64,000 nt of DNA from Actinopolymorpha sp. NPDC004070 (GCF_040610475.1 NZ_JBEXMJ010000001.1:372001-436000), one strand, 5' to 3'. Positions 19,775-29,160 are shown, counted from the first letter of the stretch. Numbers and translations are program-made. Notes: generated from the letters alone by a model not told the origin.

Positions 19775-21904
19775 ATGAACGACCGACTCGGCCTGAGCCG
19801 CCGCGCCCTGCTGCACCTGTCCGCGGTCGCGGCCGGCAGCGTGGTCCTCGCGGGGTGTTCGGGCGGCGACAACAAGACCGAGAGCGGCGGCCCGAAGGGC
19901 GGCGGCAAGCCGACCTCGCAGGTCCGCAAGGGCTCCCGCGTCAAGCCGGTCGCGGCACCGGCGAAGCTGAAGGAGTCGCCGGAGCTCGCCAAGCTGGTGC
20001 AGGCCGGCAAGCTGCCCAAGCTCGAGGAGCGGCTGCCCAAGCACCCCTACGTCGTACCCCACAACTGGCTGCAGCCCGGGAAGTACGGCGGTGTGATCAG
20101 CACCGTCACCTCCGCCAGCGACTCCACCACCCATGCGGAGTTCATGTACGGCCACTCCCTACTGCGCTGGCTCAACGACGGCCAGGACATCGGCCCGGGC
20201 CTGGTGGAGTCGTGGGAGTCCAACGCCGACGCCACCGAGTGGACGCTGCACTTCCGCGAGGGGCTGAAGTGGTCCGACGGACACCCGTGGTCGACCGAGG
20301 ACATCATGTTCTGGTGGACCGACATGGTCCTCAACACCGAGCACAGTGAGGTCCCGCCGGACGAGGCGCGCTCGGGCAAGGGCACCGTGATGACGATGAC
20401 GGCGCCGGACGCGCTGACCATCTCGATGAAGTTCGACGCGCCCGCGCCGCTGACCGCCGACCGGCTGGCCATGTGGGTCAACCGCGGCAACGGGCCGGGC
20501 TGGATGGAGCCCAAGCACTACCTCAAGAAGTGGCACCCGAAGTACAACAAGTCAGTGGGCAAGGACTGGGCCACCGACAAGGGCCAGTTCGACCAGAAGC
20601 GGGCGTGGTACCGCAACCCCGAGTGCCCGGTGATGACCGGCTGGAAGTGCCAGTCGTACAAGGACGGCCGCCGGGTCGTCTACGAGCGCAACCCGTACTA
20701 CTGGTGCGTCTCGCCCGACGGTGCCCAGCTTCCCTACCTCGACGCGCTGAACTTCAACGTCGTCCAGAACCCCGAGGTGCAGAAGCTGCAGGCCGTCGAG
20801 GGAAAGCTGAACTTCCTCTTCGGCGGGTTCACCTCGCTGTTCCTCAGCGACATCTCCTCGCTCAAGCAGTCGCAGGCCAAGACCAAGCTCGCGGTGCTCC
20901 TGTGGGACGCCGGTGACGGCAGCGGTTCGCTGGTGTTCTTCAACCAGGACTACTACGAGCCGAAGATGCGCAAGCTGATCCGGAACGCGAAGTTCCGCCA
21001 GGCCCTGTCCCACGCGTACAACCGGGCCGAGGTGCAGAAGGCCGTCTACTACAACACCGGTGAGCTCACCACCGGGACGATGAGCCCGAAGGCGATCGAG
21101 TTCCACGTCAACGACGAGGGCAAGAAGGTCTACAAGTCGTGGCGGGACAGCTACATCAAGTACGACCCCGAGCTGGCCAAGAAGATCCTCGACGAGATCG
21201 GCGTGGTGGACAAGGACGGCGACGGCAAGCGGGAGATGCCCGACGGCTCCAAGCTCGTCGTCCGGCTGGACTACCAGGCCGACACCGCTCCGGAGCACCA
21301 GCACAAGAACAACCTGCTCAAGAAGGACTGGGACGCGATCGGGATCGACACCCGGCTCAACCCGGTCCCGCCGGACGGGTTCGGCGACCAGTGGCGCTTC
21401 GGCAAGCTGATGACCAACACCACGTGGGAGACCGGCGACGGGCCCAACTGCCTGGTCTACCCGCAGTGGCTGGTGCCGATGGAGTCCTCGCGCTGGGCTC
21501 CGTTGCAGGGTGAGTTCTACAACCAGCGCGGTGGGCCGAACGAGAAGAAACAGCTCGACGTCGACCCGTACAAGCGCACACCGCCGCGGATGGACGCCGA
21601 GCCGGGCGGCCCGGTCGCCAAGCTGTGGAAGATCTACGACCAGACCAAGGTCGAGCCGGACGAGCTGAAGCGCCACCAGCTCGTGTGGGAGATGGTGAAG
21701 ATCCACATCACCGACGGGCCGTACCTGCTCGGCGTCGTGGCGAACACGCCGTACATCCTCCTCGTGCACGAGGACATGAAGAACGTCCCCGCGCGCAACG
21801 AGCTGGCCATGGGCGGGTTCGCCGCACCCTGGATCCACCCGACGCCCGCGGTCTACGACCCGGAGACGTGGTTCTGGACCAACCCCGACCAGCACACGAT
21901 CTGA
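19775..21904 (+). CDS. Family 5 solute-binding lipoprotein (ABC transporter), orphan
   Basis: The 709-residue protein begins with a Tat-like lipoprotein signal: twin Arg in LSRRALLHLSAVAAG, then the lipobox LAGC. The mature part has the SBP_bac_5 architecture used for peptides, nickel and sugars: LVESWESNADATEWTLHFREGLKWSDG, ITDGPYLLGVVANTPYI and WTNPDQHTI at the end. A calcium-loop-like DKDGDGKREMPD begins at residue 479. It is longer than the usual 500-600 residues. No permease or ATPase gene adjoins it; it has its own promoter and sits inside the tsa cluster. The ligand is unknown. Confidence 0.87.
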   Translation: MNDRLGLSRRALLHLSAVAAGSVVLAGCSGGDNKTESGGPKGGGKPTSQVRKGSRVKPVAAPAKLKESPELAKLVQAGKLPKLEERLPKHPYVVPHNWLQPGKYGGVISTVTSASDSTTHAEFMYGHSLLRWLNDGQDIGPGLVESWESNADATEWTLHFREGLKWSDGHPWSTEDIMFWWTDMVLNTEHSEVPPDEARSGKGTVMTMTAPDALTISMKFDAPAPLTADRLAMWVNRGNGPGWMEPKHYLKKWHPKYNKSVGKDWATDKGQFDQKRAWYRNPECPVMTGWKCQSYKDGRRVVYERNPYYWCVSPDGAQLPYLDALNFNVVQNPEVQKLQAVEGKLNFLFGGFTSLFLSDISSLKQSQAKTKLAVLLWDAGDGSGSLVFFNQDYYEPKMRKLIRNAKFRQALSHAYNRAEVQKAVYYNTGELTTGTMSPKAIEFHVNDEGKKVYKSWRDSYIKYDPELAKKILDEIGVVDKDGDGKREMPDGSKLVVRLDYQADTAPEHQHKNNLLKKDWDAIGIDTRLNPVPPDGFGDQWRFGKLMTNTTWETGDGPNCLVYPQWLVPMESSRWAPLQGEFYNQRGGPNEKKQLDVDPYKRTPPRMDAEPGGPVAKLWKIYDQTKVEPDELKRHQLVWEMVKIHITDGPYLLGVVANTPYILLVHEDMKNVPARNELAMGGFAAPWIHPTPAVYDPETWFWTNPDQHTI

Positions 21905-22027
21905 CCGTACGACCGCAGCAACGAACGCCGACCGCGAGTTCGGCCCGCCACGACGGCGGGCTAGGCTCGCGGTCGTGCTGTGTGTGAACGAGTGTGGTGT
22001 GAACGTGGACGACGCCGAGGTGGTCGC

Positions 22028-23074
22028 GTGAGCGACGAACCGCTGGTGCTGGGCATCGAAACGTCGTGCGATGAGACGGGTGTCGGGATTGTCCGGGGCG
22101 GCACCCTGCTCGCCGACGCGGTGGCCTCCAGCCTGGAGGAGCACGCGAGGTTCGGCGGCGTGGTGCCCGAGGTCGCCAGCCGGGCGCACCTGGAGGCGAT
22201 GATCCCGTCGCTGGACCGGGCCTGCGAGACGGCCGGTGTCCGGCTCGCCGACGTGGACGCGATCTCGGTGACCAGCGGGCCCGGTCTCGCCGGTGCCCTT
22301 CTTGTCGGCGTCGCGGCGGCGAAGGCGCTGGCGCTCGGTCTGGGCAAGCCGCTGTACGGCGTCAACCACCTGGCCGCGCACGTCGCGGTGGACACCCTCG
22401 AACACGGCCCGCTGCCCGAGCCGTGTGTCTCTTTGCTGGTGTCCGGCGGCCACTCCTCCCTGCTGCTGGTCGAGGACGTCACCGACACCGTCGACCCGCT
22501 CGGCTCCACGGTCGACGACGCGGCCGGCGAGGCGTTCGACAAGGTGGCCAGGCTGCTGGGGCTGCCGTTCCCCGGTGGGCCGTACGTCGACCGGGAGGCC
22601 AAGGCCGGCGACTCGGCGTACGTCCGTTTCCCGCGCGGGCTGACCAGTCAACGTGACCTTGCGCGGCACCGGTTCGACTTCTCCTTCTCCGGCCTGAAGA
22701 CGGCGGTGGCGCGCTGGGTGGAGACCCGCGAGCGTGCCGGTGAGCCGGTGCCGGTGGCCGACGTGGCCGCGTCCTTCCAGGAGGCGGTGTGCGACGTGCT
22801 CACCCGCAAGGCGGTGGACGCCTGCCGCAGCAGGGGTGTGGACGACCTGCTGATCGGTGGCGGCGTCGCTGCCAACTCCAGATTGCGGGCGATGGCGGAG
22901 GAGCGCTGCGCCGCGGCCGGGATCCGGCTGCGGGTGCCGCGGCCCAAGCTGTGCACGGACAACGGCGCCATGGTCGCGGCGCTGGGTGCCCAGATGCTGG
23001 CCCGCGGACGCACCGCGTCCCGGCTGGACCTGGTGGCCGACTCCTCGCTTCCGGTCACGACCGTCGCCGGCTGA
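22028..23074 (+). CDS. tsaD: tRNA N6-adenosine threonylcarbamoyltransferase TsaD
   Basis: The catalytic subunit of t6A synthesis transfers threonylcarbamoyl from its adenylate to A37 of ANN-decoding tRNAs. The 348-residue product has [14 protein letters not shown], the metal-binding pair in VNHLAAHVA (H-x3-H), [36 protein letters not shown] and [11 protein letters not shown]. Length is normal. The GTG at 22028 matches the family N terminus; about 16 in-frame residues upstream are not conserved. It is separated from tsaB-rimI by the solute-binding gene. TAGGCT at 21962-21967 may be its -10 box. Confidence 0.96.
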   Translation: MSDEPLVLGIETSCDETGVGIVRGGTLLADAVASSLEEHARFGGVVPEVASRAHLEAMIPSLDRACETAGVRLADVDAISVTSGPGLAGALLVGVAAAKALALGLGKPLYGVNHLAAHVAVDTLEHGPLPEPCVSLLVSGGHSSLLLVEDVTDTVDPLGSTVDDAAGEAFDKVARLLGLPFPGGPYVDREAKAGDSAYVRFPRGLTSQRDLARHRFDFSFSGLKTAVARWVETRERAGEPVPVADVAASFQEAVCDVLTRKAVDACRSRGVDDLLIGGGVAANSRLRAMAEERCAAAGIRLRVPRPKLCTDNGAMVAALGAQMLARGRTASRLDLVADSSLPVTTVAG

Positions 23075-23299
23075 CGTCGGCTGAGTCGGCGTTCCCTGAG
23101 TCGGCGTTTCCCTTTCGTACGGTTGATTCCGGCTCGGGGTGATCGTCTCGTTCGTCCCGGTTGCCGGTGACCGTGTGCCCGACCCGGTGTCAAGGCGTTC
23201 TTGCGCCCGTTGCGGCGTGGATCCCGGTCGTACGATTGGCGGGCCGGAGCAGCGGATAGGAGGCGGGTAGGGAACGCGCCACAGCCGACCGGAGCCGCC

Positions 23300-24499
23300 A
23301 TGACCACTCCTTCCGCGACGGGATCCGGCGTCGTTCCCGGAGACCAGCCCGGCGGACGGGCGCCAGGCCGGGTCAGGGGGCACACCACCCTTCAGCCCAA
23401 CGCTCACGACAGGCCTCAGCCCACGTCTCAACTCGCCGGCCGGCACCGAAGCGGGTCCTCGACCCGGCCGAGGAGCCGGACCAGTGCCCGTCCCGGCAGG
23501 CGGATGGTGTGGGTGCCCGGCGGCACTTTCGCGATGGGCAGCGACGACTTCTACCCCGAGGAGCGCCCGGTCCGCACGGTCGAGGTGGCCGGCTTCTGGA
23601 TGGACGAGCACCCGGTCACGGTGTCGGAGTTCCGCAGGTTCGTACGGGCCACCGGCTACGTCACGGTCGCCGAACGCGAACTCGACGAGCGCCGCCCTCC
23701 CGGTGCGGACGGTCCGGACGATGTGGAAGGTATGGACCCCAGACTGGCGAGGCCGGGCTCGCTGGTCTTCCACCCCACGCCGGGTCCGGTTGACCTGTCC
23801 GACTGGGGTAGCTGGTGGTCCTACGTTCCGGGCGCGTCCTGGCGTCGGCCCGAAGGCCCCGGCAGCGCCCCGCACGGACGCGAACGCCACCCGGTGACGC
23901 ACGTCGCCTACGAGGACGCCGAGGCGTACGCCGCCTGGTCGGGCAAGCAGCTTCCGACCGAGAGCGAGTGGGAGTACGCCGCGCGCGGTGGGCTGGACGG
24001 TGCGGTCTACGCCTGGGGGAACGACTTCAGCCCGCGCGGGCGCCTGATGGCCAACATCTGGCAGGGCGACTTCCCGTGGCGCCACGCGGGGCTCGGCCCG
24101 TACCGGCGGACGTCACCGGCCGGGCTGTTCCCGGTCAACGGGTACGGCCTGCTGGACATGACCGGCAACGTGTGGGAGTGGACCAGGGACCTCTACCGCG
24201 CGCCGGAGCCGGACCGTGCGGCCAAGGCGGTCTGCGTACCCCTCCTCGCACGCCCCGACGGGTCCGTGCCGCTCCCTCGACAGCGCACGGCCGCCGCCGA
24301 CGCCGAGCCGGGCAGCGGCGCCGAGACTGCCACCGAGGAAACGGCAAGCGGAGACCGCGTGCTCAGGGTGGTCAAGGGCGGGTCGTATCTCTGCTCCCCG
24401 ACGTTCTGCCTGCGGTACCGCCCGGCGGCCCGGCAGCCGAGCGACTCCGCCACCGCGGCCTGCCACGTCGGGTTCCGCTGCGTCGTCCACCCAGGATAG
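23300..24499 (+). CDS. Formylglycine-generating enzyme (FGE/SUMF1) family protein
   Basis: The 399-residue protein has an Arg/Ser/Thr-rich N-terminal 68 residues of low complexity and then the FGE-sulfatase fold: [66 protein letters not shown] and [20 protein letters not shown]. Cys365 and Cys370 match the two copper-binding cysteines of true FGE, which oxidises a sulfatase cysteine to formylglycine. No signal peptide is visible. No sulfatase gene lies in the window. ATG at 23504, right before the core, is an alternative start. A rhodanese gene converges on it. Confidence 0.88.
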   Translation: MTTPSATGSGVVPGDQPGGRAPGRVRGHTTLQPNAHDRPQPTSQLAGRHRSGSSTRPRSRTSARPGRRMVWVPGGTFAMGSDDFYPEERPVRTVEVAGFWMDEHPVTVSEFRRFVRATGYVTVAERELDERRPPGADGPDDVEGMDPRLARPGSLVFHPTPGPVDLSDWGSWWSYVPGASWRRPEGPGSAPHGRERHPVTHVAYEDAEAYAAWSGKQLPTESEWEYAARGGLDGAVYAWGNDFSPRGRLMANIWQGDFPWRHAGLGPYRRTSPAGLFPVNGYGLLDMTGNVWEWTRDLYRAPEPDRAAKAVCVPLLARPDGSVPLPRQRTAAADAEPGSGAETATEETASGDRVLRVVKGGSYLCSPTFCLRYRPAARQPSDSATAACHVGFRCVVHPG

Positions 24500-24562
24500 G
24501 TGGCCCGGTCCCGAGCGGGCTCAGCCGAACCCGAGCACGAACAGGCCGAGCACACACGTCGT

Positions 24563-24973
24563 TCAGTCGCCGTCCCCGCGGGACCCACGACCGCGGCGCC
24601 ACCAACGGGACACCGGCGAGCGGCGGGGACGGGTGCGTTCGCCGGGTTCGGTGCCGGTTCGGGTGGGCAGGCCGGCCGCAGCCCAGGCCTTGGTGCCGCC
24701 ACGCAGGGACACCGCCGGCCGGCCGAGACGAGCCAGCCGCTCCGCACCCTGGCGTGAGCGGTTGCCCAGCGAACAGACCGTCAGCACCTGGCCGGGTGGC
24801 AGGGTGGCGAGGAGGAACGGCAGCCGGTCCAGCGGGACGTTCACCGCGCCCTCGACGTGGCCGGCGGCGTACTCCGTCGGACTTCGTACGTCGACCACCG
24901 GGTCGCCGGCCGCCCACAGCGCCCGCGCCACCGTCAGGTCGACCTCCTCCGCCGCCGGTGGGATCGCCGTCAT
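24563..24973 (-). CDS. Single-domain rhodanese-like protein
   Basis: The 136-residue protein has one rhodanese domain: VVDVRSPTEYAAGHVEGAVNVPLDRL, the active-site loop CSLGNR with Cys67, and GGTKAWAAAGLP. The CxxxxR loop is the sulfurtransferase type, so it probably carries a persulfide. A basic C-terminal tail of about 25 residues follows the domain. The ATG at 24973 is preceded by GGGATGATGACGGG, and an ATG a few codons upstream is possible. It converges on the FGE gene, with 63 nt between the stops. Confidence 0.88.
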   Translation of the reverse strand: MTAIPPAAEEVDLTVARALWAAGDPVVDVRSPTEYAAGHVEGAVNVPLDRLPFLLATLPPGQVLTVCSLGNRSRQGAERLARLGRPAVSLRGGTKAWAAAGLPTRTGTEPGERTRPRRSPVSRWWRRGRGSRGDGD

Positions 24974-25035
24974 CCCGTCATCATCCCCGCGGTTGCCCAG
25001 CCGGAGACGGCCAGAGGGACGACCGGGAGCGGTCA

Positions 25036-25267
25036 GGGAACGGTGGCGGGAACGCTGGCGCCGGCCGGTCTGCCGGCTGACTGGGCGGTGACGCCGGTGT
25101 CCGGCGCCACCGACTTCGGCGGGCTCTCCACCGGAGGCGTCGTCCGGGCCACCTGGCGGGTGCGGCCCGGTTCGGCGAGTTCGGGACCGGTCGCCTTCTG
25201 GGCGAGCGCCACCCTCACCGGCGGTGGTGTCAGCCCGTCGATCCCGCTCCGCGTCACCGCGCGGTGA
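25036..25267 (+). pseudogene. NEW3-like domain remnant
   Basis: An open stretch ending at TGA 25267 encodes LPADWAVTPVSGATDFGGLS, then GVVRATWRVRPGSASSGPVA and FWASATLTGGG. This is the pattern of the NEW3 domain, an Ig-like C-terminal module of secreted glycosidases. No start codon, signal peptide or catalytic part precedes it; upstream in-frame sequence is antisense to rhodanese. It is best read as the tail of a lost secreted enzyme. It lies 124 nt before the NagZ gene. Confidence 0.45.
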
Positions 25268-25390
25268 GACCCCGGGCGAACGGCGGGGCGGGGCGGGTGT
25301 CCACAATCGTCGGTGGCCACGAACTCACCTGATTCTTCAATGCCGGCGGTAGGGCCGGCGGGCCCTACGGAGGTTTGGCACCATGACCGG

Positions 25391-27082
25391 ATGCTCCTAC
25401 GCCGATGGCGACCGAGGACGGCCCGCGCCGTCGTGCTCGCACTCCTGCTGATCATGGCCACTGCCTGTGGTGGAGCCGGCGACGGCGGTGACCGTGGCGC
25501 GGCCGGAGGCGCGGACCACGGTGCCCGGAAGGATCAGAAGACCAACCCGGCGAGCGGCCCGAGCCGGGACACGCCCACGCGGGTGGCGAGGCCGGACACG
25601 TCAGCGCTGGCGTGGGGGCCGACGAAGGCGGAGTGGCATCGCGCCCAGCAGATCGTCGCGGGCATGAGCGCGAGCCAGAAGGCCGGCCAGGTGATCGTGG
25701 CCGGTTTCCAGGGCACCGAAGCGCCGATCGAGTCACTGCGCAAGTACCACGTCGGTGGCGTGATCGTGATGGGATACAACATCTCCTCACTCGCCCAGGT
25801 GCGTTCTGTCAACGCCGCCTTGCACGCGGAGGCCCGCAAGGAAGGGCGCACCTGGCCGCTGCTGGTCGGTGTGGACCAGGAGGGCGGACCGGTCGCAAGG
25901 ATCAAGGAGCCGTTGACGGAGTTCCCGTCGTACATGACGCTCGGTGCCGCCCGCGACCCGAAGCTCGCCCGCCGCGTGGCCCGGGCCAGCGGGGAGGAGC
26001 TCCGCGAGCTCGGCTTCACCATGGTCTTCGCGCCCGACGCCGACGTGACGACGGGTCCGGACGACCCGACCATCGCCAGCCGCTCCGCCGGGGACGACCC
26101 CGAGGAAGTCTCCGCCATCGTCAAGGGCTCCTTGCGGGGGTACGCCGACGCCGGGATCCTGTCGGTTCCCAAGCACTTTCCCGGCCACGGCAGCGTCCCC
26201 GCGGACAGCCACGTCAGCCTGCCGGTCCAGCACGCCTCCCTGGACACGCTGAAGCGCCGCGACCTGGTGCCGTTCGCCGCGGCGGTCGACGACGGCGCGT
26301 CGGCGGTCATGGTCGCCCACATCGACGTGCGCGCGGTCGACCCTGGCACACCTGCGTCGGTGTCGAAGCCGATGATCGACGGCATCCTGCGCAAGCAGCT
26401 CGGCTTCCAGGGCGCGGTGTTCACCGACGCGCTGGAGATGGCCGGGGTGGCGAACAAGTACGGCAGCGCCGAGGCCGGCGTGCGTGCCCTGCTCGCCGGT
26501 GCCGACGTCCTCCTGCTTCCGGCCAGTGCGGCGAAGACGCACGACGCGGTTCTGGCGGCGCTGCGTTCGGGCCGACTGCCGCAAGCGCGCCTTGACGAGG
26601 CCGCCGCGCGTTCGGTCGCGTTGATGCTGCACGCGGGGTCGACGGCACAGAAGACGCCGTCGCAGGTCGAACTCGGTGGTGCGAAGGACGTCTCCTACGC
26701 TGCCTCGCTGCAGGGACTCACCGTGGTGTCGGGCAGGTGTGAAGGCCGCCTGGTCGGTGAGCGGATCAGTGTCGTGGGTGGCCGGTCCACCGACCGTGCC
26801 CGGCTCACCGAGGCCGCCCGCAAGGCAGGCTTGACGGTGGGCGAGGGCGGTGACGTCGTACACCTGCTGGGCCGGGGTGAGGCCGGCTCGGGCGCGGTGG
26901 TCGTCGCCCTGGACACGCCGTACGGCCTGGCGCGCAGCTCCGCCACGAACGCGCGGATCGGGTTGTATGGACGTACGCCGGAAGCGTTCCACGCACTCGT
27001 CGACGTGCTGACCGGGAAGGCCCGCGGCCACGGCCGGCTTCCCGTGCACGTGGGTGACCTGCCCGCGCAGCACTGCCGGTAG
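25391..27082 (+). CDS. nagZ: Glycoside hydrolase family 3, NagZ-type beta-N-acetylhexosaminidase lipoprotein
   Basis: The 563-residue protein starts with a basic n-region (LLRRWRPRTARA), a hydrophobic core and MATAC, a plausible lipobox. The GH3 domain shows VDQEGGPVARI, the NagZ signature KHFPGHG (261-267) followed by Asp272-Ser-His274, the catalytic His-Asp dyad region, and the nucleophile region FTDALEMAGV. NagZ removes GlcNAc from muropeptides in wall recycling; as a lipoprotein it would act outside. The C-terminal 180 residues are a second, less conserved domain. The ribosome binding site GGAGG (25369-25373) is better spaced for another ATG at 25383; GTG 25313 is also in frame. Confidence 0.9.
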   Translation: MLLRRWRPRTARAVVLALLLIMATACGGAGDGGDRGAAGGADHGARKDQKTNPASGPSRDTPTRVARPDTSALAWGPTKAEWHRAQQIVAGMSASQKAGQVIVAGFQGTEAPIESLRKYHVGGVIVMGYNISSLAQVRSVNAALHAEARKEGRTWPLLVGVDQEGGPVARIKEPLTEFPSYMTLGAARDPKLARRVARASGEELRELGFTMVFAPDADVTTGPDDPTIASRSAGDDPEEVSAIVKGSLRGYADAGILSVPKHFPGHGSVPADSHVSLPVQHASLDTLKRRDLVPFAAAVDDGASAVMVAHIDVRAVDPGTPASVSKPMIDGILRKQLGFQGAVFTDALEMAGVANKYGSAEAGVRALLAGADVLLLPASAAKTHDAVLAALRSGRLPQARLDEAAARSVALMLHAGSTAQKTPSQVELGGAKDVSYAASLQGLTVVSGRCEGRLVGERISVVGGRSTDRARLTEAARKAGLTVGEGGDVVHLLGRGEAGSGAVVVALDTPYGLARSSATNARIGLYGRTPEAFHALVDVLTGKARGHGRLPVHVGDLPAQHCR

Positions 27083-27117
27083 CGGATCCGCCGTCGGTAC
27101 GCACACCACCCACGCGA

Positions 27118-27158
27118 GAACCGGCCCGCCTCTCGGAAACGAGATCGCGGGCCGGTTC
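27118..27158. terminator. Bidirectional hairpin between nagZ and ridA
   Basis: GAACCGGCCCGC (27118-27129) pairs perfectly with 27147-27158, and TCTCG/CGAGA extend the pairing inside around a GAAA loop. It lies between the converging stops. There is no U-tract, as is common for high-GC terminators. Confidence 0.65.
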
Positions 27159-27178
27159 GGCGTGCGAGGCAGGGTGGG

Positions 27179-27559
27179 TCAGGACCGCAGTGCGGCCACG
27201 ACGTCGATCTCCACCAGGATGTTGTTCAGCTGGGACCCCACCGTGGTGCGCACGGGGTAGGGCTCCTCGAGGAACGACTCGTACACCCGGTTGAAGTCCG
27301 CGAAGTCGGCCAGGTCGGCGAGATGCACGGTCGCCTTCACCACGTCGGCGAAGGTGAGCCCTCGCTCGGCGAGCACCGCGGCGACGTTGCGCATCACCTG
27401 GGCGGTCTGCTCGGCGACACCGCCCTCCACGAGCTTGCCGGTCTTCGGGTCGGCCGGGCCGAAGCCCGCGGTGTAGAGAAAACCGTTGGCCACGACTCCC
27501 TGGGAGTAGGCACCGGCCGGGTTGGGTGCCTGGTCGGTCCGGATCGCTTCCTTGGCCAT
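27179..27559 (-). CDS. RidA family enamine/imine deaminase
   Basis: The 126-residue protein has the RidA/YjgF signatures NPAGAYSQGVVANGFLYTAG, AEQTAQVMRNVAAVLAERGLTFADVVK and PVRTTVGSQL. RidA hydrolyses reactive 2-aminoacrylate and related enamines released by PLP enzymes. The substrate-binding Arg is seen in PVRTT; the usual ending IEIDVVA is present as VEIDVVAAL. The ATG at 27559 has GGAAGGACCTCC upstream. It is the downstream gene of a short minus-strand pair with the methyltransferase. Confidence 0.92.
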   Translation of the reverse strand: MAKEAIRTDQAPNPAGAYSQGVVANGFLYTAGFGPADPKTGKLVEGGVAEQTAQVMRNVAAVLAERGLTFADVVKATVHLADLADFADFNRVYESFLEEPYPVRTTVGSQLNNILVEIDVVAALRS

Positions 27560-27728
27560 GGAGGTCCTTCCGCTCGGTCGACGCGTCCGCCGCTGCGTCC
27601 GCCTTCGTCATGCTTGGTTCGCGGGTCTCCGACGGACCGCTGGGCGGTTCGTACGATTCCTTCCGCGAAGCGACACTAACGCGTGCGCCCGGCCCACTCG
27701 CCGCGGCGTTGGCCCGGCGGTACGCCCC

Positions 27729-29051
27729 TCACGAGGCCGGCGGCGCCACCGGCGGGCTCACCAGCGGCGTCACCAGAAGGGCGACGCTGCCGCCGGCCGT
27801 CCTGGTCACCAGCAGCGTCGCCGCGGTCGAGCCGCGCGGGGCGAGGCGCTTGCGGAGCACGTCGGGGTCGACGTCCACGCCGCGCTTCTTCACGGTCAGC
27901 GCACCGACGTCGCGAGTGCGCAGGGCGCGTTTGAGCACCTTCACGTCGTAGGGCAGAACCTCCTCGACGCGGTACGCGGTGGCGAACGGCGTCGGCACCC
28001 ACCGGTCGGAGGTGAGGTAGGCGATCTTCGGGTGCAGCAGCGAGCCGTCGACCAGCGGCGCCACCGCGGTCACCAGCCCGGCGCGGATCACCGCGCCGTC
28101 GGGTTCGTAGACAAAGCCGAGCGGCTCGCTGACCGGTGCCTCGCCCGGGTCGTCCGCGTCGGTGAGGCAGGCCGCCGCCGGCAGCACGGTGGCGCGCCGG
28201 CGTACGGGTGCGCCGGACGTCTCGGCGCGCGACCGGAGGGCACCGGACCACAGCGCCGCCTCCTTCACCTCCCGGCCCTCGCTGATCCACTCCGCCTCCA
28301 CGTCGGCCGGAACCAGGGCGTGCGGGATGATCGGCGCCGTCTTGACGCAGGCGGTGCCGGTGAGCAGGTCGGTCACGAAGGACCAGGGCGGGGAATAGTC
28401 GGCCGGATCGAAGACCCTGCCCCGGCCCGAACGCCTGGCCGGATCGGCCACCACCCCGGCGTAGGGCGAACGGTCCACGCCGGTGACGTCGACCACCTCC
28501 ACCTGGGCACGTGCCGGACCGGACGTGCCGGCCGGGTCGGCCAGGTTGACCACGTCGGCCAGGTTGGCCACTTCGGCCAGGTTGGCTCGGGCGATCTCAG
28601 CGGTCAGCGGGTCCCGGTCGAACCCGGTCACGGCCAGGCCGGCCCGGGCCAGCGCCAGCAGGTCCCCGCCGATGCCGCAGCACAGGTCGGCCACCCGCGC
28701 GGCTTCCGCCGGGCTCGTGGAGCCGCCCGCCAAGCCGCCCGCGGAGCTGCCTTCGCCCCCGAGGACGGCCGCGATCCGCTCGGCGCGGTACGCCGCCACC
28801 CCGGAGGTGGTCGCCTGCTCCAGTCCGTCGCGGGTGAAGAACATCCGGTCCGCGTCGGCACCGAACTTGGCCCGGGCCCGGCGGCGCAGGGCCGCCTGGG
28901 TGAGTGCGGCGGCCACCAGGTCGGCGGGGTGGTCGCGGCGCAGCCGGGTGGCGAGGCTGATCGCGGCGCGCTCGTCGTAGGCCGTCTGGGCCTCGGCGAG
29001 CAGGGCCCGGCCGGCGGGTCCGCGCAGCGCCCGGAACACCTCGAGGTCCAT
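27729..29051 (-). CDS. SAM-dependent methyltransferase with THUMP-like C-terminal domain
   Basis: The 440-residue protein has a helical N terminus, a Rossmann methyltransferase core (VADLCCGIGGDLLALARAG near 120-138, VTGFDRDPLTAEIARANL, VVADPARRSGRGRVFDP) and a C-terminal domain with LTVKKRGVDVDPDVLRKRL, as in the actinobacterial THUMP-like family. It is probably an RNA methyltransferase. An 18-bp repeat at 28537-28587 gives LAEVANLADVVNLAD within the core. The gene is divergent from groES and often neighbours it in actinobacteria. Confidence 0.85.
   Translation of the reverse strand: MDLEVFRALRGPAGRALLAEAQTAYDERAAISLATRLRRDHPADLVAAALTQAALRRRARAKFGADADRMFFTRDGLEQATTSGVAAYRAERIAAVLGGEGSSAGGLAGGSTSPAEAARVADLCCGIGGDLLALARAGLAVTGFDRDPLTAEIARANLAEVANLADVVNLADPAGTSGPARAQVEVVDVTGVDRSPYAGVVADPARRSGRGRVFDPADYSPPWSFVTDLLTGTACVKTAPIIPHALVPADVEAEWISEGREVKEAALWSGALRSRAETSGAPVRRRATVLPAAACLTDADDPGEAPVSEPLGFVYEPDGAVIRAGLVTAVAPLVDGSLLHPKIAYLTSDRWVPTPFATAYRVEEVLPYDVKVLKRALRTRDVGALTVKKRGVDVDPDVLRKRLAPRGSTAATLLVTRTAGGSVALLVTPLVSPPVAPPAS
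28537..28587. repeat. 18-bp tandem repeat inside the methyltransferase gene
   Basis: Units 28537-28554 and 28555-28572 share TCGGCCAGGTTG and are followed by a partial third copy. They encode a six-residue Leu-Ala-Asp/Glu-Val-x-Asn periodicity in frame. Confidence 0.85.
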
Positions 29052-29133
29052 CGGCTGCTCCGCTCCTTCGTCGGTCCAGTCCCGCCGGCTGCCGTCACGA
29101 GGTCGCGGTTCTTCGGATTCCGTTCCGACCCGC

Positions 29134-29160
29134 CTGGCACTCAGGTTGACCGAGTGCTAA
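29134..29160 (+). promoter_or_regulatory. CIRCE operator 1 (HrcA site) of groESL
   Basis: CTGGCACTC (29134-29142), 9 bp, then GAGTGCTAA (29152-29160) matches the CIRCE element TTAGCACTC-N9-GAGTGCTAA almost completely. HrcA binds CIRCE and represses chaperonin genes until heat shock. It overlaps the -35 box at 29146-29151. Confidence 0.92.

Noticed and set aside
20552..24085. A reading frame of 1177 codons open on the minus strand across the SBP and tsaD genes
   Set aside because: It is antisense to two clearly identified proteins, has Val/Asp/Arg-rich composition typical of GC-rich mirror frames, and shows no domain motifs.
24500..25300. A longer rhodanese protein starting at 25306
   Set aside because: The extra N-terminal 111 codons are Arg/Gly/Pro-rich mirror sequence; the ATG at 24973 is directly before the conserved domain.
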